From positions 1 to 37,837 of the forward strand of contig JAILOK010000136.1 in NCBI GenBank assembly GCA_024690825.1: DNA of 37,837 bases, given 5' to 3'. Positions 15,857 through 24,719 of the stretch are shown here, piece after piece (within the stretch, counting starts at the first letter, position 1; every line of letters starts with the position of its first letter). The position numbers and the translations under genes are program-made. This DNA comes from Lachnospiraceae bacterium (GTDB lineage Bacteria > Bacillota > Clostridia > Lachnospirales > Lachnospiraceae). Below the pieces are notes generated by a model that did no database searches, was not told the DNA's origin, and worked only from the letters and a program-made list of their open reading frames with translations.

Positions 15857-16810
15857 TCAGATTCTTCCCATCCAGTCATTGAATACATCGGTGAGGGTCT
15901 CGTGCATCGTATACTTCGGTGTGAAGCCGAGAGCCGAGATCCTTGTATTGTCTCCAAGGAGCAACGGTTCATCCGCGACCCTGAACAGTTTCCTGTCCGG
16001 GACGACCTTTGCGTTTGTCCCGGATATTTCTATCAGCATATCTAAGATCTCCGAGATCTTCCATGCCTTTCCGGTACAGATATTTACGGGCACGCCAGGC
16101 TCTCCTTTTTCCATGAGGATCCTCATCGCAGCAACTCCGTCCCTCACATCTATGAAATCCCGCGCAGTTTCAAGATTGCCGACATGGATCTCGGGATCGA
16201 TCACTCCCTTTTTGATGAGAGCCAGCTGGCGGGCAAAATTCTGGATCGCGGTCGCCGGCGGATGTCCCGTTCCGACATGGATGAACATGCGGGGCAGGAA
16301 TACCGTGAGACCAAAGTTCAGGAAATACTGGCGCCCGAGCATTTCAACGCCGACCTTTGACACTCCGTAGGGCGTCCAGGGCGTCAGGAGCCTGTCTTCC
16401 TTTAACGGACAGTCTTCGGGAGTTATATTGCCATATTCGGCAGAGGAACAGGCAAGAAGCACCTTTACATCCTTTCCCGAATCCTTTAATTCCTTAGCGC
16501 AGTAGAGCACATTTAAGGTGCCCTGGTAGTTTGTATTATGGGTCACATATTCGCAATTCCAGGAGTCTCCGTTGAAAGCCTGTGCTGCCATGTGGATGAT
16601 GACATCAGGCTCTATGTCTTTCATTATCTGCATGAGCCTGTCGCGCTCTAAAATGTCGCAGCGGATGATGGATGTGTCCTGGATTGCCGCCATGCGGCTT
16701 GACGCGCTGTTTCTTGCGATGCCGTACACCTCCGCCCCCTCATTTTTATAGCTTTGCATGAAATGCGAGCCGACCATGCCGGTCCCGCCTGTAACGAGAA
16801 CTTTCATCAT
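15857..16810 (-). CDS. GDP-4-keto-6-deoxy-mannose reductase-like NAD(P)-dependent SDR
   Basis: A 317-residue extended short-chain dehydrogenase. It begins MMKVLVTGGTGMVGSHF (GxxGxxG nucleotide-binding motif), has SSAEYG, the catalytic Tyr-x3-Lys in PYGVSK, and ARDFIDVRDGVAAM, which is characteristic of GDP-sugar reductases/dehydratases (Rmd/GMD-like). The probable reaction is reduction of GDP-4-keto-6-deoxy-mannose to GDP-rhamnose, but the substrate is not certain. AAGGAG sits 6 bases before the ATG at 16810. A longer frame to 16873 would encode sequence derived from the inverted repeat there and is rejected. It is the last gene after accDA and the hybrid kinase, and the only GDP-sugar gene in the window. 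Confidence 0.8.
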   Translation of the reverse strand: MMKVLVTGGTGMVGSHFMQSYKNEGAEVYGIARNSASSRMAAIQDTSIIRCDILERDRLMQIMKDIEPDVIIHMAAQAFNGDSWNCEYVTHNTNYQGTLNVLYCAKELKDSGKDVKVLLACSSAEYGNITPEDCPLKEDRLLTPWTPYGVSKVGVEMLGRQYFLNFGLTVFLPRMFIHVGTGHPPATAIQNFARQLALIKKGVIDPEIHVGNLETARDFIDVRDGVAAMRILMEKGEPGVPVNICTGKAWKISEILDMLIEISGTNAKVVPDRKLFRVADEPLLLGDNTRISALGFTPKYTMHETLTDVFNDWMGRI

Positions 16811-16839
16811 ATGTCTCTCCTTATTCGTTTTTGAATTCG

Positions 16840-16886
16840 AGGGGACGCACAATATCACAAATCCCCAGGACAAAAAGTTGTCCCCT
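16840..16886. repeat. Inverted repeat between kinase and sugar-reductase genes
   Basis: AGGGGAC (16840-16846) and GTCCCCT (16880-16886) are inverted, with a second CCCC/GGGG-type interior and AAAAAGTTGTCCCC resembling one arm of the REP-like family. It reaches into the stop codon of the kinase gene (16886-16888). It may be a diverged family member or a separate hairpin acting between two genes of one operon. Confidence 0.45.
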
Positions 16887-19099
16887 TACGGGCTGTATCT
16901 CAATAGTATATCAATAAGCGCGTTATAATCAACCGGCTTGCTGATGTAGTCCTGGAAGCCGAGAGAGAGGTACTCTTCCCTGGAGCCGGCGATAGCGTTT
17001 GCCGTGATGGCAATGACGGGAAGTGTCTCGTACTTTCCGCCCTTTGCGCGGATCTCCTGGAGGGCCTCCACTCCGTCCTTGTCGGGCATGAAATGATCCA
17101 TGAGGACCACATCGTAATCATTTTCGGAAATGAGCTTTATTGCGTCATTTGCGTTTGTCGCGGTATCAAGCTTCAGCTTTGACATGGCAAGGAACTTTTC
17201 GATGACAATGAGGTTAAGCGGCATGTCATCGACCGCAAGGACACGCATATCCGGTGAATTGATGGTGAGACGCTCGACACCGTCCTCTTTGAGGACCTCG
17301 GTGCGCTGCCACGAACCCATCTCCTTTTTGTCTGTCACACGCTGCGGGAGCACCACCGTAAAGGTCGAGCCCTTGCCATAGGTTGAGGAGGCGCTGATCT
17401 TTCCGCTCATCTTTTCCACTACCGCGCGGGTTATGGCAAGTCCGAGACCGGTACCCTGGACATTCCTGTTGCGTTTTGAATCCACCCTTTCAAAGGAATC
17501 AAAGATCTTTTCCATATCCTCCTCCCTGATCCCGATGCCAGTGTCCCTGACTTCAAAGTGCAGCTCTATCTTGTCCGGAGGTGACTGAAAGCCCGAAACG
17601 GATAATGTCACGCATCCGCTCATGGTATACTTGATGCCGTTTGATATGAGGTTTATGAGGATCTGACGGATCCTGTTCTCATCACCGTAGAGACTGTCGG
17701 GAAGACGGGGGTCAGCCTTCACGACAAACTCAATGTTCTTGTTGGCGGCCCGGGTATGCATCATCTGATAAACGCCCCTTATGATGCGGCCGAGCGAATA
17801 TTTTTCATTGGATATCTCGAGCTTCCCGGCCTCGATCTTTTCAAAATCAAGGATGTCATTTACCAGCGACAGCAGCTGGTTTCCGGCCTCGTTTATATAG
17901 CCCGCGTACTCCGCGATCGCAGGCTCCTTTGTCTCTCTTATTATCATCTCGTCCATGCCGACGATGGCATTGATGGGAGTCCGGATCTCATGTGACATAT
18001 TCGCCATGAAATCCGACTTGGCATGGCTTGCCTGTATAGCGCTTTGGCGCGCACGGTCAAGATCTGCCATGGTCCTTTCCATGATGATCAGATTGTTCTG
18101 GAAATCCGTATCATCGATCATCTCGACCACATATCCGATGTAGCGCCTCACGCCCGCCACCCTCTTTCTGATGGTGGTGCGGTAGATGAGATCGTTTATT
18201 GTGATGATCTTTTCATCTTCCTCCAGGCCCTTTGAAGCCATATCCTTGATCCAAACGATGATCGTATTATAGAGCTCTCCGTCCTTTTTGTAGCCGTCTG
18301 TATCCACCCGGATGTCCTTTATCTCCGGAAAGAGCTCCATGGAGTTTTCATTGTAATCCATGAGCCTGAACCTGTTGTCGATGGAGAGGCAGACATAATT
18401 CTTTCTTCTTTCGTAAACGGAAATGATACCCGAGGAAATGGTATAGACCTGGATACGGTATGAGATGTACAGATAGATGATGCCGTAGATCACATAGGCT
18501 GCGGCCAGCAGGTCTATCGGAAGCCCTATCCGTCTTTCTATAATAAAAACAAGCACAGACACTACCACTCCAAGTCCCAGAAACATGGTGGTATGATAGG
18601 TTGCGTTTTTCTTTTTCCTGAAGGCGTAAACAAGGACGGCAACGGACATGAGGGTCTCCAAAAGCAGCAGCATGATATACAGACTATGTCCCGGACCGTA
18701 GGTCTTGATAAGATACGAAGCCCCCTTGTAATCTCCAAGCTTCGCATCCTTATAATAAATTCCGATATAGCCGATGGAATTGATGAAGAAAAGCTGCACA
18801 AGGTTCAGGATGACAAGACCCCAGACCAGGGGTTTTGGCAGTTTCACCTTGCAGAAGGCCGCATAGGAAAGGATCATGATGAAGGGTATAAAACACCCTA
18901 TATATACGATCTTATTGGCTAAAAGAGCCTCCTCTATGGTCCTCGAGACCGCAAGGAAGGTATAACCGAAATTGGCGATGCAGACAAAGATCAGAAGCAT
19001 TATATTGAGCACATTGTGCTGTCTGATGAGAGAAAGCATCATATAAAGCAGGATGCAGGACAGCACCGTGCAGATGACATGATAAATAATAATACCCAT
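16886..19099 (-). CDS. 7TM hybrid sensor histidine kinase with C-terminal receiver
   Basis: A 737-residue membrane kinase. An N-terminal seven-helix module (about 1-225, histidine-kinase 7TM type) leads into a PAS-like region (about 230-340) and then HisKA with MSHEIRTPINAIVGMDE (His370). HATPase motifs are NLISNGIKYT, DTGIGI and GTGLGLAI. A C-terminal receiver has the phosphoacceptor in LMDHFMPDKDG (Asp668) and Lys in SKPVDY. There is no HPt or output domain. It starts directly after the stop of the AccDA gene (TGAATG, no gap) with GGGAG 6 bases before the ATG, so it is translationally coupled to fatty-acid synthesis. The ligand is unknown. Confidence 0.92.
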   Translation of the reverse strand: MGIIIYHVICTVLSCILLYMMLSLIRQHNVLNIMLLIFVCIANFGYTFLAVSRTIEEALLANKIVYIGCFIPFIMILSYAAFCKVKLPKPLVWGLVILNLVQLFFINSIGYIGIYYKDAKLGDYKGASYLIKTYGPGHSLYIMLLLLETLMSVAVLVYAFRKKKNATYHTTMFLGLGVVVSVLVFIIERRIGLPIDLLAAAYVIYGIIYLYISYRIQVYTISSGIISVYERRKNYVCLSIDNRFRLMDYNENSMELFPEIKDIRVDTDGYKKDGELYNTIIVWIKDMASKGLEEDEKIITINDLIYRTTIRKRVAGVRRYIGYVVEMIDDTDFQNNLIIMERTMADLDRARQSAIQASHAKSDFMANMSHEIRTPINAIVGMDEMIIRETKEPAIAEYAGYINEAGNQLLSLVNDILDFEKIEAGKLEISNEKYSLGRIIRGVYQMMHTRAANKNIEFVVKADPRLPDSLYGDENRIRQILINLISNGIKYTMSGCVTLSVSGFQSPPDKIELHFEVRDTGIGIREEDMEKIFDSFERVDSKRNRNVQGTGLGLAITRAVVEKMSGKISASSTYGKGSTFTVVLPQRVTDKKEMGSWQRTEVLKEDGVERLTINSPDMRVLAVDDMPLNLIVIEKFLAMSKLKLDTATNANDAIKLISENDYDVVLMDHFMPDKDGVEALQEIRAKGGKYETLPVIAITANAIAGSREEYLSLGFQDYISKPVDYNALIDILLRYSP

Positions 19100-20731
19100 T
19101 CACATCTCCCTGAAACGAGCGTATCTTTCGCCAATTATCTCTTCAGGCGTCTTTTTGTCCATCTCTTCAAGAAAATCCAGGATCGAACTCTTGAGGTAAT
19201 CCGAAATCTCATCAATAGATTTTTTGACTCCGTTTTCCTGTTCGGGGATCACCTTGTCAACTATCCGCAGTTTAATAAGATCCTCGGCGGAAATATGCAT
19301 CTTTTCGGCAGCCTCCTCGGCACGGGAAGCATCCTTCCAGAGGATCGAGGCGTAGCCTTCGGGCGTAAGGATCGAATAGATGGCGTTTTCAAACATCCAT
19401 ACCTTGTTGCCGACAGCAAGGGCAAGCGCTCCGCCGCTTCCGGCTTCACCGACAATGATCGCAAGCACTGGAACCTTTAGCTTTGACATCAGCGCCAGAT
19501 TCTTTGCTATGGCCTCTCCCTGTCCCCTCTCCTCGGCTCCGACTCCGCAGTAGGCGCCGGGCGTGTTGATGAAGGTGATGATGGGACGGTTGAACTTCTC
19601 GGCCTGCTTCATGAGACGGTAGGACTTCCTGTAGCCCTCAGGCATGGGCATGCCGAAATTTCTCTCGACAGCCTCCTTGATATCATAGCCTCTGTACTCC
19701 GTGATCACGGTGACAGGACGCCCGTTTAAGAGTGCTATGCCTCCGACGACAGACCTGTCATCACGGTATTTTCTGTCTCCCTTAAGCTCGATGAAGATAT
19801 CAAAGATCTTTGAGATATATGTCATGGTGGGCACAAAATCAGAGCTTCGGATGATCCTGACCTTCTCCCACTTGGATTTGGTCCCGGATTTAAAGAGCGG
19901 CGCATTGGCTCCCGAGAGCGAGATGATCTCCTTTATGGTCTCCGCTCCGGTGGTCTTGTATCTGTCGCAGTGCGAATGGATCATGAAGAAAAGTACCTTT
20001 TTCATGACCTTGCGCTCCAAGATACCGTCGATCATGCCATGCTTTTCCATGAATTCAGCGGTCTGGAAGCCGTCAGGCAGTTCCTCTCCTATGGTCTGGC
20101 GGATGACTCTCTTTCCCGCAAATCCGATCTCCGCGCCGGGCTCTGCCGCTATGACATCACCGAGCATTGCAAAACTTGCTGTGACGCCTCCCATGGTAGG
20201 ATCGGTAAGTATCGTACAATAAAGGAGTCCCGCATCTCCGTGCCTTGCCACCGCTGCCGCGGTCTTTTCCATCTGCATCAGGGAAATGAGTCCCTCCTGC
20301 ATCCTGGCGCCGCCCGAGCAGCAGAATACGAACACGGGAAGTTTTTCTTCGGTAGCCCGTTCTATCATGCGGGTGATCTTTTCGCCCACAACATACCCCA
20401 TGCTTCCCATGAGGAATCCCGAATCGCAGACGCCTATGGCAAAGGGGCTTCCGAACATCTCGGCCTTTCCGGTTATGACAGCCTCGTTTAAGCCTGTCGT
20501 CTCCTTTGCCTTTGTCAGTTTTTCGTCATATCCTTCCGCGCCGAGGGTGTTTTTCGTTTCAAGGTCCGTAAACCACTCCTCGAAGGTTCCTCTGTCGCAG
20601 ACAGTCCTGAGTCTTTCGCGCGCGGGTATCCTGAAATAGTATCCGCATTCGGGGCATATGAATCTTTTTCGGCGGAGCTCCGGAAGTTCCCAGGTTCTGC
20701 CGCAGCATTTGCATGTGTATGTGTTTGTCAT
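19100..20731 (-). CDS. accDA: Acetyl-CoA carboxylase carboxyltransferase, fused AccD-AccA
   Basis: A 543-residue single-chain carboxyltransferase. The beta half (about 1-260) has the AccD zinc ribbon (Cys7, Cys10, Cys26, Cys29) and crotonase-fold motifs such as GGARMQEG and MGGVTASFAMLGD. The alpha half (about 265-543) is AccA-like, with FIELKGDRKYRDDRSVVGG, FINTPGAYCGVGAEERGQ and GEAGSGGALALAVG. It transfers the carboxyl group from carboxybiotin to acetyl-CoA, making malonyl-CoA for fatty acid synthesis. Usual bacteria have two separate genes, about 290 and 320 residues. Biotin carboxylase and carrier genes are not in the window. AGGAG lies 9 bases before the ATG. Downstream is a coupled hybrid kinase; upstream a 190-bp palindrome. 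Confidence 0.93.
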   Translation of the reverse strand: MTNTYTCKCCGRTWELPELRRKRFICPECGYYFRIPARERLRTVCDRGTFEEWFTDLETKNTLGAEGYDEKLTKAKETTGLNEAVITGKAEMFGSPFAIGVCDSGFLMGSMGYVVGEKITRMIERATEEKLPVFVFCCSGGARMQEGLISLMQMEKTAAAVARHGDAGLLYCTILTDPTMGGVTASFAMLGDVIAAEPGAEIGFAGKRVIRQTIGEELPDGFQTAEFMEKHGMIDGILERKVMKKVLFFMIHSHCDRYKTTGAETIKEIISLSGANAPLFKSGTKSKWEKVRIIRSSDFVPTMTYISKIFDIFIELKGDRKYRDDRSVVGGIALLNGRPVTVITEYRGYDIKEAVERNFGMPMPEGYRKSYRLMKQAEKFNRPIITFINTPGAYCGVGAEERGQGEAIAKNLALMSKLKVPVLAIIVGEAGSGGALALAVGNKVWMFENAIYSILTPEGYASILWKDASRAEEAAEKMHISAEDLIKLRIVDKVIPEQENGVKKSIDEISDYLKSSILDFLEEMDKKTPEEIIGERYARFREM

Positions 20732-20761
20732 TTTTATCTACTCCTGTGGTCAGTGGCTTAC

Positions 20762-20951
20762 GGTATCCGCATATATATTTTGTTCACGGCTCGGACAGTT
20801 CTAAGCTCCCCTTCGGCCTGACAGACAAAAATGTCTCCGCCGCTGTTCTGCGTGCAAAAAGCGCACGCAGCCTTCGTGCTCGACATTTTGTCAGCCCTCG
20901 GCTCACTAAGAACTGCCGGCTTATTGTTCACAAAACATATATACGGATACC
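20762..20951. repeat. 190-bp imperfect palindrome upstream of accDA
   Basis: The left arm starts GGTATCCGCATATATATTTTG and runs to about 20835; the right arm runs from about 20882 to 20951 and ends CATATATACGGATACC. The arms match over most of their length with small gaps (shared blocks GGTATCCG, ATATAT-TTTTGT, CAGTTCT, ACAAAA-TGTC). The centre holds another hairpin, CTGCGTGC (20848-20855) with GCACGCAG (20863-20870). The whole could fold as a single long hairpin in DNA or RNA. It fills the gap between the aminotransferase gene and accDA; a MITE-like element or leader RNA are both possible. Confidence 0.75.
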
Positions 20952-20973
20952 AGAGCAAATTGATTTGATTTAT

Positions 20974-22083
20974 TTATTCCAAAATTATATCACATATCCT
21001 GTCTATGTCTTCCAGGGACAGGTCCGGGTATATCGGCAGGGTCAGGACTTCCGAGGCAAGTTTTATGGCCTCCGGGGTTTCACCCGGATCGAGCACTCCC
21101 TTGTAGCAGTCAAATTCGCTTGTGAGCGGATAGAAGTACTTTCTTGCAAGGATGTCATGTCCTGCAAGGGCGTCCTTTACCTCGTCACGGGATTTTCCGA
21201 ATACCTTCGGATCAAAGAATACCGGGAAATAAGCATAGTTTGTCCTCACATCCTTCTGAACGGTGTTTAAGCGGATCCCGGCAGTACCCTCAAGTCTTTT
21301 TCTGTATCTTCCGGCACATTTTTCCCTCTTTGCTATATCGTCATCAACACGGCGGAGATTGCAGAGTCCCATGGCCGCACAGAATTCGTTCATCTTGGCA
21401 TTGCCGCCTACGCCGGTTACGGTTTCGGCATTTCTGATGCCGAAGTTTATGAGCCCGTAGAGCGCCCGTCCAAATTCCTCATCATCAAAGCAGACAGCGC
21501 CTCCCTCGATCGTATTATAGACCTTCGTGGCATGGAAGCTGAAAATGGACGCATCACCGAAGGATCCGATGCCCTTCCCCTTATAGGTTTCGCCAAAGGC
21601 ATGAGCGGCATCATAGATGACCTTCAGATTGTGGCGTTTTGCTATATCCTCTATTGCCTCAGTATCGCAGATGTTGCCGTAGACATGCACAGGCACGATG
21701 GCGCAGGTCCTGTCAGTAATAAGATCCTCTATCTTTGACGGGTCGATGGTGCCGGTATCGGGCAGGACATCGCAAAAGACGGGTATGAGCCCGTTCCTTA
21801 CTATGGCATGAGTCGTTGAGGCAAAGGTAAACGGAGTGGTGATCACCTCTCCTTCAAGCTTTAAGGCCGAAAGAGCATACTCAAGCGCCAAATGGCCGTT
21901 CACGGTCAGCTGGATCCTTTCAACACCGAGATAACTTTTAAGCTTTTCCGAAAGCTCACGGTGCTTTGAACCGAAATTCGTAAGCCAGTGAGAATCCCAG
22001 ATCTCCTTTATTTCCTCCATGTATTCATCTACCGGAGGTATGGACGATCTTGTTACAAGAATCTTTTTATCAGAATTTTTCAT
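20974..22083 (-). CDS. DegT/DnrJ/EryC1 family sugar aminotransferase
   Basis: A 369-residue PLP enzyme. The internal aldimine lysine is Lys187 in SFHATKVYNTIEGG, with DAAHAFG ahead of it and TNYAYFPV downstream; length and motifs are typical for nucleotide-sugar 4- (or 3-) aminotransferases such as VioA/DesI. It would convert a keto-deoxy sugar nucleotide to the amino sugar using glutamate. A GTG three codons upstream is in frame and overlaps the previous gene; the ATG at 22083, two bases after the cytidylyltransferase stop, is preferred. It is the last gene of the nucleotide-sugar operon. Exact sugar and position are not determined by sequence. Confidence 0.85.
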   Translation of the reverse strand: MKNSDKKILVTRSSIPPVDEYMEEIKEIWDSHWLTNFGSKHRELSEKLKSYLGVERIQLTVNGHLALEYALSALKLEGEVITTPFTFASTTHAIVRNGLIPVFCDVLPDTGTIDPSKIEDLITDRTCAIVPVHVYGNICDTEAIEDIAKRHNLKVIYDAAHAFGETYKGKGIGSFGDASIFSFHATKVYNTIEGGAVCFDDEEFGRALYGLINFGIRNAETVTGVGGNAKMNEFCAAMGLCNLRRVDDDIAKREKCAGRYRKRLEGTAGIRLNTVQKDVRTNYAYFPVFFDPKVFGKSRDEVKDALAGHDILARKYFYPLTSEFDCYKGVLDPGETPEAIKLASEVLTLPIYPDLSLEDIDRICDIILE

Positions 22084-22085
22084 TT

Positions 22086-22856
22086 TTACCACTTCTTCCA
22101 GGGCGCTTTACCCTCGTTCCAGAGTTCCTCGAGTTTCTTTTTCTCCCTTTGTGTATCCATGCACTGCCAGAAACCGGGATGATAATAACCCATGAGCTGC
22201 CTGTCTTTGACAAGCCGGTTCACCGTCTCCCTTTCAAAGGTCGTGTCATCGCCGTCTATGTAAGAAAAGACATCTCTGTTCAATACCATGAAACCGCCGT
22301 TTACTATGGCCTCGTCGGAATCGTCCTTTTCCCTGAAGGAGGTGATCTCTCCGTCGGGAGAAGATTCCAGGACGCCCTTATTCTGCGCTATGCTCACGGT
22401 GGTTATGGTCGCGGTTTTCCCGTGCGACTTATGAAACTCAAGGAGTCTGTTAAGATCCACATCGCAGACTCCGTCGCCGTAGGTGAGCATGAACATATCA
22501 TCATCAATATACTTTTCAACGCGCTTGATCCTGCCTCCGGTCATGGTATTAAGTCCGGTATCCACCACCGACACCGTCCAGTTTTCCGAAGCATTGTTGA
22601 GGACGCTCATGCTGTTGTGAGCCAGATCAAACTTCACATCGGCGTTGTGCAGGAAGTAGTCTGCAAAAAACTCCTTGATGACATACTGTTTATATCCCGC
22701 AAGAATGATGAAATCATCGTAACCGAACGACGAATAATACTTCATGATATGCCATAATATGGGCTTATCGCCAACCTCTATCATGGGCTTTGGTATCAGA
22801 TGACTTTCCTCGGAGATCCTCGTACCGAAGCCTCCCGCAAGGATAACTACCTTCAT
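22086..22856 (-). CDS. rfbF: Glucose-1-phosphate cytidylyltransferase
   Basis: A 256-residue nucleotidyltransferase that makes CDP-glucose from CTP and glucose 1-phosphate, the first step to CDP-3,6-dideoxyhexoses and CDP-linked branched or amino sugars. It has the signature LAGGFGTRISEESHLIPKPM, then KPILWHIMKYYSSFGYDDF, VVDTGLNTMTGGRIKRV and YGDGVCDVDL; length equals the family's. The usual next enzyme, CDP-glucose 4,6-dehydratase, is not in this window. AAGGAGAG precedes the ATG. It lies 63 bases after the ABC flippase gene and directly before the aminotransferase. Confidence 0.9.
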   Translation of the reverse strand: MKVVILAGGFGTRISEESHLIPKPMIEVGDKPILWHIMKYYSSFGYDDFIILAGYKQYVIKEFFADYFLHNADVKFDLAHNSMSVLNNASENWTVSVVDTGLNTMTGGRIKRVEKYIDDDMFMLTYGDGVCDVDLNRLLEFHKSHGKTATITTVSIAQNKGVLESSPDGEITSFREKDDSDEAIVNGGFMVLNRDVFSYIDGDDTTFERETVNRLVKDRQLMGYYHPGFWQCMDTQREKKKLEELWNEGKAPWKKW

Positions 22857-22919
22857 CGCCTCTCTCCTTTCCCCGGTCAGAAAAAATCAGATTTCCGGTT
22901 CTTCTTTGGTCCTTAAAAA

Positions 22920-24680
22920 TCAGATCCCGAGTTCTTCCTTCGTCTTCATTGAGAGCTTTCCGTTTCTGACCTCATAGATTATATCACAATTCCGGATCGT
23001 GGTAAGCCTGTGCGCTATTATTATCATGGTCTTGCTGCCGGCAAGGGAATCGATGGCCTCCATGACAGCGGTTTCGGTATCGTTATCAAGGGCGGAGGTG
23101 GCCTCATCAAGTATGAGCACCTCAGGATCCCTGAAAAGGGCCCGGGCGATGCCGATCCTCTGCCTCTGGCCTCCGGAAAGCTTCACTCCCATGCTGCCGA
23201 TATTGGTATCAAGGCCATCGGGCTGCTCACGGATAAATTCATCAAGCTGCGCTTCCTTTAATGCCCTCCAGACATCATCATCATTTATATCCTCAGGCGC
23301 CACGCCGAAGGCGACATTTGCCCTCACGGTATCGTCGATCATGTAGATGGTCTGCGGGATATAGCCCACAACCGAATGCCAGGCATGCAGATGCTCATAG
23401 ACATCGATATCATCGGCAAAGATGTGCCCGGTCGCAGGCTTTAAAACGCCAAGGATTATGTCGGCCAAGGTGGTCTTTCCCGAACCTGACGGTCCGACTA
23501 ATGCCACGGACTTGTTTTTCGGGATCTCAAAGGATACACCGTCAATGATGCGTTTTTCGGGTCTTGAAGGATAGGCAAAGCTTATGCCCTCGCATCTGAG
23601 GCCTCTTTGAAGCTCTATCCTTGTCTCGTCCTCATCATCCTCCTCAAGAGCCTGTCTTAAGGACTCTATGGCTTTAAGGTCATTATATACCGCCTCAAGG
23701 GAGGGTTTATTGAACATGATGGTGCCGACATAACCGCTGATACGGTTGAATGACGGAAGCATCCTGATCGCGGCCACAGCAAAGACCGAGATCACGGGGA
23801 TGAAATTTTCCATCTCGCCGCCCAGATAAATACGGATGGCAATAAAGCCCAGAAGACCGCAGATACAGACTGTCTCCATGATCGGGCGTGGGGCGATGCT
23901 AAGGACTGCCTGGCGTCTCTGAACGGATACAGTCTTTTTATAGTTATCATCGTAGCTTTCAAGGAAGTACTTTTCCTTATTGGCGACCTTGATATCCTTT
24001 ATGCCCTGAAAAGCCTGAAGGAGCCACTTGCTTGTAAGCGCGCCAAGTTCCCGGTTTCTCTGGCCGTACTGGGTAAGCTTTTTTCTGAAGATACCCATGA
24101 CCACGAGAAGGAACAGGGCCATCAGTACAAGGATCATAACTGTCGTGCCCACATCCTGCATCAGAAGGAAAGCCACCAGGAAGGCGCAGGTACAGGCTTC
24201 CGTCGCAAGCTGTATAACTGAAAGCACAACATTGAAAAAGCCCGTCACATCGGAGGAGCAGTTCCTGATAAGCTCCGATACATTGTGATCCACATGAAAG
24301 AGGTACTCCTGGCTTAAGTAGCACTGCATGATGCGGTAGGATACCCGTCTCTGATTGTTGTAGGTGTATCGGTACTGGAGATTATACATGAAGAGAATAT
24401 AGATATTTTTGATGATATAAACGGCAATAAGGGCAAGGGCCGCAGCAAGGACATAGGTCCGCACATCCGCTATGCCGAAGGTCTTGCCGATAAACCGCAG
24501 ATATTTATTGGTGTGGATCACCTCGGGGTCAGTGACGATATTGACTAAAGGCAGCACGGCCGAAACGCCCAGGGTCTCAAGAAAGGCCCCTCCTATGATC
24601 ACGAGCATCAGTATGAAGAGCCTGAACTTCTGCCCGCGGTCCAGTATGTAATTGATCTTTTTTAACATGTAAATGCCCAT
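22920..24680 (-). CDS. ABC flippase for lipid-linked oligosaccharide, PglK-like
   Basis: A 586-residue half transporter: six membrane helices in about 1-330 and an ATPase domain from about 355. Walker A is GPSGSGKTT, the signature LSGGQRQRIGIARAL, Walker B VLILDEATSALD, and the H-loop IIAHRLTT. The N-terminal LKKINYILDRGQK and the pattern FLETLGVSAVLPLVNIV are typical for PglK-type flippases that move undecaprenyl-diphosphate oligosaccharides across the membrane. It acts as a homodimer. AGGAGG lies 13 bases before the first ATG, slightly far; an ATG at residue 5 is even farther. It sits within sugar-nucleotide genes, which supports glycan export. Confidence 0.88.
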   Translation of the reverse strand: MGIYMLKKINYILDRGQKFRLFILMLVIIGGAFLETLGVSAVLPLVNIVTDPEVIHTNKYLRFIGKTFGIADVRTYVLAAALALIAVYIIKNIYILFMYNLQYRYTYNNQRRVSYRIMQCYLSQEYLFHVDHNVSELIRNCSSDVTGFFNVVLSVIQLATEACTCAFLVAFLLMQDVGTTVMILVLMALFLLVVMGIFRKKLTQYGQRNRELGALTSKWLLQAFQGIKDIKVANKEKYFLESYDDNYKKTVSVQRRQAVLSIAPRPIMETVCICGLLGFIAIRIYLGGEMENFIPVISVFAVAAIRMLPSFNRISGYVGTIMFNKPSLEAVYNDLKAIESLRQALEEDDEDETRIELQRGLRCEGISFAYPSRPEKRIIDGVSFEIPKNKSVALVGPSGSGKTTLADIILGVLKPATGHIFADDIDVYEHLHAWHSVVGYIPQTIYMIDDTVRANVAFGVAPEDINDDDVWRALKEAQLDEFIREQPDGLDTNIGSMGVKLSGGQRQRIGIARALFRDPEVLILDEATSALDNDTETAVMEAIDSLAGSKTMIIIAHRLTTIRNCDIIYEVRNGKLSMKTKEELGI

Positions 24681-24719
24681 GAAGTCCCGTCGTCCTCCTC
24701 TATGACATTCGGTCGTCTG

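Noticed and set aside
16811-16873. N-terminal extension of the sugar reductase (MSWGFVIL...)
   Set aside because: It would translate the inverted repeat between the genes; AAGGAG is placed for the ATG at 16810, where the family's usual N-terminus begins.
20758-20958. 66-residue minus-strand frame inside the 190-bp palindrome
   Set aside because: It covers the palindrome almost exactly, has no ribosome site and no resemblance to a known protein.
22084-22092. GTG start for the DegT aminotransferase
   Set aside because: It lies inside the end of the upstream gene, and an ATG three codons later fits the operon spacing; the choice alters only three residues.
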